Source: Bacteroidetes bacterium UBA1952
Lineage (GTDB): Bacteria; Bacteroidota; Bacteroidia; Chitinophagales; Chitinophagaceae
Assembly: GCA_002336725.1 (NCBI GenBank)
Contig: DDEO01000185.1
Span: 1-10,908, forward strand
Direction of reading: 5' to 3'
DNA: 10,908 nucleotides
In this document: one piece after another, positions 6,380-10,908 of the stretch
Numbering within the stretch: the first letter of the stretch is position 1
How the letters are laid out: every line of letters begins with the position of its first letter
Notes under the pieces: model-generated
Seen by the model: only the letters and a program-made list of their open reading frames with translations
The model's database searches: none
Told to the model about the DNA's origin: nothing
Program-made: the position numbers and the translations under genes

Positions 6380-6420
6380 CCCGGAGGAGGCAAAGACACA
6401 AAGGTAAGAAAGCCTCCGGG
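6380..6420 (-). promoter_or_regulatory. -7 box TACCTTTG flanked by an inverted repeat
   Basis: On the minus strand TACCTTTG (6399-6406) matches TAnnTTTG exactly, 29 bases before the DUF5777 start. It lies between two perfect 8-base arms, CCCGGAGG (6380-6387) and CCTCCGGG (6413-6420). Because the arms straddle the box, transcription from it would begin between them, so a DNA-level operator fits better than an RNA hairpin. The operator role is inference. Confidence 0.5.
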
Positions 6421-6479
6421 CAAGGCAGGTCGGTGTGTGCAATGTCGGGCGCATAACAGATTTCATCTCCGGCAAAATC

Positions 6480-6500
6480 TCGCAGCGGCGCAGAGAAAAA
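6480..6500. repeat. Possible interspersed repeat, TCTCTGCGCCGCTGCGA type
   Basis: Read on the minus strand, a T run is followed by CTCTGCGCCGCTGCGAGA. This resembles the dispersed TCTGCG..CTGCGAGA sequences found between genes in many environmental bacteria. Only one copy is present, in the 213-base gap between the DUF5777 gene and the 469-aa gene. The rest of that gap holds nothing I can name. Confidence 0.3.
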
Positions 6501-6582
6501 ACTGCTGCTATCTCAGCCCGGCAAGTGGCTGATGCTCCGTCTGTGCAACGGGTCATACCCCCGCAATGCCTGCTGCCGCCGC

Positions 6583-7992
6583 CTACATGGTCATCTGCGC
6601 AAGCTGCGCCGCAAAGGTGTTGCAAAAGGAATAGCGGTCGCTGAAATCTACCTTAGAAAGGTCAAACGACAGGTTGGGGAAAGCCTCTTTGGCGGATGCA
6701 ACAAGTGCGCGAACCGTCGCTTTGATAAGCCCGCTCGCCAACTTATTGGTCTCGGTGTCGAAAAAAGCCTGTTTCAGCCCCAGATCGGCAAAATAATGCG
6801 GATGCAGCACCGCACACAGGAGGAGCGTCAAATCGCTTACCACATCGGGCAGGCTATAGAGGTATCGGTTGTAAAGCGGACCAAAGGCAATCAGTTTCAG
6901 GGCAAGTTCCCATTGCTGTCGCGCCTTGTAGGTGTCGGCATCGCGCAGGGCCGTCAGGATGTTGTCGCGCATTTTTTCCGGCCTCGGATTGTCGGTAAGC
7001 GAGAAGGCACTCCGGGTGCGGTGCAGGCTCGTGCGCAGGTCTTCCTGCGTCCATTCCAGCAGGGCCGTCAGGGCAGTGCGCATCTGCTGATTGCGCAGCA
7101 CAAGTGCAGTGCCTTCTTTTTGCTTCCAGTAAAGCCCGGAAATCCGTTCCAGTTCCAGCATCAGCCGACCATCTGTGGAGAGCAAAAAGTCCAGCTTGTA
7201 AATCGTACACAGATAGATATGGGCAATGGCACCGGCATAGGTATCGTTGTCGAAAGAGGCCGCCAGGTCGAGGGAATGCTGAATCCAGCGTTGAAAAGCC
7301 TTCCATTTGGTCTCCAGTTCCTTGTCGGAGATCTGCTCAACCGGCGCACGCGGCATGGGTTTCAGATCGCTGAAATCGGCAAGCAGACTGTCATCCTGCC
7401 GGTCGGATTTCAGGGCCAGCTCCTGAAGTCCTTCATATACTTTATAGGGCGATGCCGTAGCCGCCAGGGTATCAAAAACAAAGTAAAAAATACCCTTCTC
7501 GTCCAGCCCGACACTGGTGAAACGCAGTTCATAATTCAGTTCCAGCAGGCGGCGCATCACTGCCGTGCCGGGATTTTCAGAACGGGCCAGCGGCACGCAG
7601 GCATGAATAAAATGGCCGTCGAAAGTACCCTTCACCAGGCTCGATCCCTGCGCAATCCGGAAGTGCAAAACCCCTTCTTCATCGGTTGTCCAAGAAACGG
7701 CCTGCTCTCTGGGGTCGTCCAGATAGCGCAGCAGGGTTTCTACGGATTCCATGTATTTTCCGGCTTCAAAGAGCTTCTCGGCATCGCCCCAAAGGCTTTT
7801 CTGTTTCGGCGTGCGGTTATTATCGCTGTAATGCCCAAACTGAAGGTGTTGAATCCCATCCAGCGGCGGCGCAGTCAGCGGCTCCGCTGCCGGGTGCCTG
7901 GGCTGGCCGGCAGCCCGCTTGCCGGTGGATTGCTTGCCGGAACCAAGCCGGGAACGCAGGCTATGGAGCAGATTATGAAACACGGAAGCCAT
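6583..7992 (-). CDS. Uncharacterised 469-aa protein, possible YbjN-like domain
   Basis: I do not recognise a named family. There is no signal peptide or membrane segment, so it is probably cytoplasmic. Residues 1-60 are basic and low in complexity (SGKQSTGKRAAGQPRHPAAEP) and probably disordered. A helix (KSLWGDAEKLFEAGKYMESVETLLRYLDD, about 65-93) leads into a mixed alpha/beta region (about 108-207): FRIAQGSSLVKGTF, HACVPLA, PGTAVMRRLLELNYELRFTSVGLDE, FVFDT, YKVYEGLQELALKSDRQDD. Strands around a helix containing LLELNYELRF, followed by a long helix ending in D..DD, resemble YbjN or type III chaperone-like folds; this is inference. Residues 230-469 look all-helical. Regulation is unclear: a weak CAGATTTG box lies five bases upstream. 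The coding pattern is convincing and the antisense frame is a shadow. Confidence 0.8.
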   Translation of the reverse strand: MASVFHNLLHSLRSRLGSGKQSTGKRAAGQPRHPAAEPLTAPPLDGIQHLQFGHYSDNNRTPKQKSLWGDAEKLFEAGKYMESVETLLRYLDDPREQAVSWTTDEEGVLHFRIAQGSSLVKGTFDGHFIHACVPLARSENPGTAVMRRLLELNYELRFTSVGLDEKGIFYFVFDTLAATASPYKVYEGLQELALKSDRQDDSLLADFSDLKPMPRAPVEQISDKELETKWKAFQRWIQHSLDLAASFDNDTYAGAIAHIYLCTIYKLDFLLSTDGRLMLELERISGLYWKQKEGTALVLRNQQMRTALTALLEWTQEDLRTSLHRTRSAFSLTDNPRPEKMRDNILTALRDADTYKARQQWELALKLIAFGPLYNRYLYSLPDVVSDLTLLLCAVLHPHYFADLGLKQAFFDTETNKLASGLIKATVRALVASAKEAFPNLSFDLSKVDFSDRYSFCNTFAAQLAQMTM

Positions 7993-8033
7993 AGAAGCAA
8001 ATCTGGATAAATAATAGGTAAGACTGGTTTTTA

Positions 8034-8053
8034 TTTCCGGAAATTTCCGGAAA
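8034..8053. repeat. Tandem pair of TTTCCGGAAA palindromes
   Basis: Two perfect TTTCCGGAAA decamers abut exactly (8034-8043 and 8044-8053), so the whole 20 bases are also palindromic. They lie between the divergent 469-aa gene and the eIF1-like gene. Single copies are spread over the whole window. Confidence 0.9.
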
Positions 8054-8140
8054 GATAGCGGGCGAAGCCGCTGCGCCTGCCGGTTCCGAAAAATCTCTTT
8101 TTAATAAAATCATGCAAAGACACACCGGAAACGCACCGAT

Positions 8141-8148
8141 TACCTTTG
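8141..8148 (+). promoter_or_regulatory. -7 box TACCTTTG of the eIF1-like/MazG pair
   Basis: An exact TAnnTTTG match lies 17 bases before the ATG at 8166. It also lies inside the frame of a possible longer start at 8112, which supports the shorter start. A -33 element is not evident. Confidence 0.6.
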
Positions 8149-8165
8149 CTGTTTTTGAGAAAGGT

Positions 8166-8486
8166 ATGGCAAAGTCAAAAAACGGCGGACTCGTTTATAG
8201 CACCGATCCCAATTTTCAACCCCGGCAGGTGTCTGAATCAAGGGCCGAAACTCCCAATAGTGCGCAGAGGCTACGCCTGCGTCTGGAAAAGCGCAACGGC
8301 AAACCTGTAACGGTGGTGGCCGGTTTTCAGGGGCCGGATGCAGCCCTCGAAGCATTGGCCAAAATGCTGAAGACAAAGGCCGGAACAGGCGGCGCTGCCA
8401 AAGAGGGCCTGATCCTGGTTCAGGGAGACGTGCGCGAAAAGTGCATCGGCTGGCTCAAAGAATGGGGCGCGAAAGACGTGAAATAA
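8166..8486 (+). CDS. SUI1/eIF1-like translation factor (YciH family)
   Basis: The protein has 106 aa. The start at 8166 (MAKSKNGGLVYSTDPNF) is preferred because family members begin this way and a -7 box at 8141-8148 lies within the longer 8112 frame. The SUI1 fold occupies about 38-106: LRLRLEKRNGKPVTVVAGF, then LEALAKMLKTKAGTGGAAKEGLILVQGDVREK and a final helix ending WGAKDVK. The GTGG turn and the LVQGDVREK strand are the usual SUI1 signatures. In eukaryotes and archaea eIF1 controls start-codon choice; bacterial YciH proteins have a less certain role and have been linked to translation under stress. It is 34 bases upstream of the mazG-like gene, a probable two-gene operon whose gap contains a TTTCCGGAAA palindrome. 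Confidence 0.9.
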   Translation: MAKSKNGGLVYSTDPNFQPRQVSESRAETPNSAQRLRLRLEKRNGKPVTVVAGFQGPDAALEALAKMLKTKAGTGGAAKEGLILVQGDVREKCIGWLKEWGAKDVK

Positions 8487-8520
8487 CATCTTCTTTTTCC
8501 GGAAAAACAACCCCTTCAAA

Positions 8521-8847
8521 ATGACCCTGCAAGAAGCGCAGCACGAAGTAGATCACTGGATTCAAACGGTTGGCGTGCGCTATTTTGGCGAACTGACCAA
8601 CCTCGGCATCCTGATGGAAGAAGTGGGCGAACTCGCGCGCCTGCTGGTGCGCCGCTACGGCGAGCAGAGCAGCAAGCCCTCCGACACCGGAAAAGATCTG
8701 GCCGATGAAATGGCCGACGTGCTGTGGGTATTGATTGCTCTGGCCAATCAAACCGGCGTGGATCTGACGGATGCTTTCCGGAAAAATATAGAAAAGAAAA
8801 CCCTCCGGGATTCGGAACGCCATCGGGCTAACGAAAAACTGCACTAA
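8521..8847 (+). CDS. MazG-like nucleotide pyrophosphohydrolase
   Basis: The protein has 108 aa, the size of single-domain MazG-like enzymes that act as oligomers and split non-canonical or surplus NTPs/dNTPs to the monophosphate and pyrophosphate. The metal-binding pattern is present: EEVGELARLLVRR (about 33-45, EExxE type) and DLADEMADVLWVLIALAN (about 59-76, the second acidic cluster E..D). The all-helical layout and the C-terminal KNIEKKTLRDSERH also fit. The exact substrate cannot be told from sequence. The start is the ATG at 8521, 34 bases after the eIF1-like stop, suggesting co-transcription. An intrinsic terminator begins at the stop codon. Confidence 0.9.
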   Translation: MTLQEAQHEVDHWIQTVGVRYFGELTNLGILMEEVGELARLLVRRYGEQSSKPSDTGKDLADEMADVLWVLIALANQTGVDLTDAFRKNIEKKTLRDSERHRANEKLH

Positions 8848-8886
8848 AAAAAAATCCCGCATCCTTTTCAGACGCGGGATTTTTTT
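8848..8886. terminator. Bidirectional intrinsic terminator
   Basis: A 13-bp stem (8848-8860 with 8874-8886) combines TCCCGC/GCGGGA with A and T runs around a 13-base loop. It ends the MazG transcript and, on the other strand, the T9SS cargo gene that stops at 8909. Confidence 0.9.
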
Positions 8887-8908
8887 ATGGATAAAGGACT
8901 GGATGTTC

Positions 8909-10084
8909 TTAGCGTACAACGCTCAGCTGCGAAGCAACGGCACCGCCTTTTCCGGTAGTAATCGTATAGATGTAGTTACCGGCAGCCAGGTCGGAAACGT
9001 TTACGGGAATTTCATGCGTGCCTGCGGCATATTGGACAGCAGGGATAGTGCGAAGGGTGCGGCCATTCAGGTCAGAGATGGTCAGCGTTACCCCGGTTGC
9101 ACTTTCAAGCGCAAAACGTATATGGGTTTTCTCGGTAGCAGGGTTGGGATAATTGCCGAAGAAAGTGAGGTCTTTTGCGGTAAAATACTTATCTACGCCC
9201 AGGGAACCGGTGAGTTGAACGATAGGAACGATAGAGAGATTTGCATCCAGGTTAAGCTCCCAATAGATATCGCCCCAAACACCCGCGTCGTTCATATACA
9301 CATTCTGATTGCGGTGAACAGTATCCGTAGTATTGCGCAGATAAGAGCCAACGCCAAAGGAATAGCCATCACGCGAGGAGCGCAGGCTAAAAGTATCGCC
9401 TGCCATAGATGACCAGGCATACATCGGCATTGTATAACCCACAAAGAAATCGGAATCCGCTGCGGCCAGCACGTGTGGCGTTGCCAGGAAATGATTCTTA
9501 ATGGTATCCGGATTCGCGTTGCCGATACCCAGTTGGGTTACCGGCACCGCCATCGAAGCCAGCATCGCACCGGGAAGACCGCTATTAAACTGCCCCGTAG
9601 TACCGGCAACAGGTGTCTCCGCCGCGCGGCCCCACAGGCCAAATGTTACCTGCCGCGTGCTGGCAGGGTTTACCATTCCTGCAAAAAGGGCGCGGAAGCC
9701 CAGGATTTGCAGACCTGTGTCGGCTTTATAGCGGAAGTGCATTTGCTCTGCAAAACCGCGATCCATATAAGCGTTGGTCCCCAAGACATAACCGCTATCG
9801 GCAGGCGCAGCGTTGTCCATCCGATAAGCTACCGATGTGTCAAAAATTTCGCGCGTGTAGTTGTTGGAATAACCCTGCGGCAGAAACACACTCAGGGTGA
9901 AAGAACCGGTATCAGAAGTAGCTGCGGCCTTATTCGAAACACCGCCCGGAATTGCGCCATAAACGCTACGCATCTCTGCCAGGCCATGTGTTCTTTTTAC
10001 CGATTGGGCAGGAGCCACCTTTTGCTGTGCCTGTACGCCGCCGACGCTTGCGGCAGTAGCCAGAAGAAGTAAGATTTTTTTCAT
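8909..10084 (-). CDS. Secreted protein with T9SS type A C-terminal sorting domain
   Basis: The protein has 391 aa. A signal peptide (MKKILLLLATAASVGGVQA) is followed by a Gln-rich start of the mature part. The C-terminal 80 residues form the type A sorting domain recognised by the Bacteroidota type IX secretion system: FFGNYPNPATEKTHIRFAL at about 310-330, then LTISDLNGRTL, GTHEIPVNVSDLAAGNYIYTI and a final strand ending SQLSVVR. The cargo is probably surface-anchored or released. The middle (about 60-300) is rich in Ser, Thr, Gly and aromatic residues, typical of beta-sandwich surface proteins, and I see no enzyme motif. The start at 10084 is the only one that gives the signal peptide. A weak -7 box lies 18 bases upstream. 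It is divergent from recR across 144 bases. Confidence 0.9.
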   Translation of the reverse strand: MKKILLLLATAASVGGVQAQQKVAPAQSVKRTHGLAEMRSVYGAIPGGVSNKAAATSDTGSFTLSVFLPQGYSNNYTREIFDTSVAYRMDNAAPADSGYVLGTNAYMDRGFAEQMHFRYKADTGLQILGFRALFAGMVNPASTRQVTFGLWGRAAETPVAGTTGQFNSGLPGAMLASMAVPVTQLGIGNANPDTIKNHFLATPHVLAAADSDFFVGYTMPMYAWSSMAGDTFSLRSSRDGYSFGVGSYLRNTTDTVHRNQNVYMNDAGVWGDIYWELNLDANLSIVPIVQLTGSLGVDKYFTAKDLTFFGNYPNPATEKTHIRFALESATGVTLTISDLNGRTLRTIPAVQYAAGTHEIPVNVSDLAAGNYIYTITTGKGGAVASQLSVVR

Positions 10085-10102
10085 AAAAAGTGTTTAGGCC
10101 CC

Positions 10103-10110
10103 GCAAGGTA
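10103..10110 (-). promoter_or_regulatory. Possible -7 box TACCTTGC
   Basis: Read on the minus strand, TACCTTGC partly matches TAnnTTTG and is followed by GGGGCC. It lies 18 bases before the start codon of the T9SS cargo gene, similar to the spacing of the other boxes in this window. Confidence 0.35.
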
Positions 10111-10228
10111 AAGCTATTTTTATTTACAGAAAGAATTTTTCTCAACACAATCGCCCGCCCGGCTGTTATCTTACAGCTGCAAATCAGTCGTTTCCGGCCT
10201 TGATTTCTGCTAAAAAATATTCCCTGCT

Positions 10229-10855
10229 TTGACCCTTCCTTCCAAACTTCTCGAAGATGCCGTCGGCGCTTTTTCCCGCCTGCCCGGTATCGGTAAAAAA
10301 ACAGCCCTCCGCCTCGTGCTTCACCTGCTGCGCCAGGAAAAAGCAGACGTGGATGCCTTCACCAACGCCATCGACCGGATGCGCCACAATGTCGTCTTCT
10401 GCAAAGTCTGCCACAACGTTTCCGATAACGAAGTCTGCGCCATCTGCGCCTCGCCCAACCGCAATAAAGAACAAATCTGCGTGGTCGAATCCCTGCGCGA
10501 CGTGATTGCCATCGAATCTACCCAGCAATACAACGGCCTCTACCACGTGCTCGGCGGCATCCTCTCGCCTATCGACGGTATCGGTCCCGACCAACTCCAG
10601 ATTGAAAGCCTGCGCGAACGGGTGAAAAATACCGGAACCGAAGAGCTGATTATGGCACTCTCGCCTACCATCGAGGGCGATACGACGGTGTATTATATCG
10701 CCCGGCAACTCACGCCTTTTAATGTAAAGCTCACCACCATTGCGCGCGGCATCTCCTTTGGCGGCGAACTGGAGTATGCCGACGAGATGACCCTCGCCCG
10801 CTCCATCGCCAAGCGTCTGCCGATTGATAATTACGTTTCTATTTCCGGAAAATAA
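10229..10855 (+). CDS. recR: Recombination mediator protein RecR, TTG start
   Basis: The protein has 208 aa, close to the usual 200. RecR acts with RecO (and RecF) to load RecA on gapped DNA during recombinational repair. The domains are in order: a helix-hairpin-helix (LLEDAVGAFSRLPGIGKKTALRLVLHLL, about 7-34), a four-cysteine zinc motif (C58, C61, C70, C73), and a Toprim domain from about 82 (ICVVESLRDVIAIE, with Glu87, through GGILSPIDGIGPDQL). The frame has no ATG near the N-terminus; TTG at 10229 places MTLPSKLLEDAV where RecR proteins normally begin, so it is the likely start. The C-terminus ends ISGK, and the last codons before TAA carry a TTTCCGGAAA palindrome. No promoter is clear in the divergent gap. 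Confidence 0.96.
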   Translation: MTLPSKLLEDAVGAFSRLPGIGKKTALRLVLHLLRQEKADVDAFTNAIDRMRHNVVFCKVCHNVSDNEVCAICASPNRNKEQICVVESLRDVIAIESTQQYNGLYHVLGGILSPIDGIGPDQLQIESLRERVKNTGTEELIMALSPTIEGDTTVYYIARQLTPFNVKLTTIARGISFGGELEYADEMTLARSIAKRLPIDNYVSISGK

Positions 10856-10908
10856 GCCTCCGGCAGCGGCGGCGACAAAAGGCTTTCTTTAAAAAAATTC
10901 GCTACACG

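Noticed and set aside
6532..8010. Plus-strand open frame of 492 codons opposite the 469-aa protein
   Set aside because: The minus-strand frame has a natural protein composition and secondary-structure pattern. The plus-strand translation has neither and looks like a shadow.

Overview
The window looks like chromosomal DNA of a Bacteroidota bacterium of moderately high GC content, most likely from the Saprospiria/Chitinophagia side of the phylum; the class is a guess. The evidence is a secreted protein with a type IX secretion (T9SS) C-terminal sorting domain, DUF2911 and DUF5777 family exported proteins, promoter -7 boxes of the Bacteroidota type TAnnTTTG, and starts without obvious Shine-Dalgarno sequences. 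Everything here appears to be housekeeping or envelope genes. I see no phage, transposase, CRISPR or defence cassette.

Layout: (1) 1-702, the C-terminal four fifths of NAD kinase, cut by the window edge. (2) 703-1417, a 715-base repeat-rich gap: a mosaic of 44- and 32-base units, a heptamer tandem array, a 33-codon remnant resembling the start of an FAD-dependent oxidoreductase, and short interspersed repeats. (3) 1418-3970, a large secreted PIG-L/LmbE-type deacetylase whose central third has much lower GC and different codon use. (4) 3971-4247, a gap with a dispersed repeat copy and a perfect 19-bp bidirectional terminator. (5) 4248-7992, four minus-strand genes: a small antitoxin-like orphan, a secreted DUF2911 protein, a DUF5777 beta-barrel protein and a 469-aa protein of unknown function. 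(6) 8166-8847, a plus-strand pair of an SUI1/eIF1-like factor and a MazG-like pyrophosphohydrolase. (7) 8909-10084, a T9SS cargo protein on the minus strand. (8) 10229-10855, recR with a TTG start.

The genes do not form one pathway. NadK (NADP synthesis), MazG (nucleotide pool cleaning), RecR (recombinational repair) and the eIF1-like protein are cytoplasmic housekeeping. The PIG-L protein, DUF2911 protein, DUF5777 protein and T9SS cargo all carry signal peptides and act in the envelope or outside.

The most striking signal is not a gene. The palindrome TTCCGGAA occurs 17 times, 11 of them as the perfect decamer TTTCCGGAAA, in coding and non-coding DNA alike. That is about 100-fold (octamer) and about 1000-fold (decamer) above an equal-base expectation. 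It recalls the highly iterated palindrome HIP1 of cyanobacteria and is the best candidate here for something undescribed.
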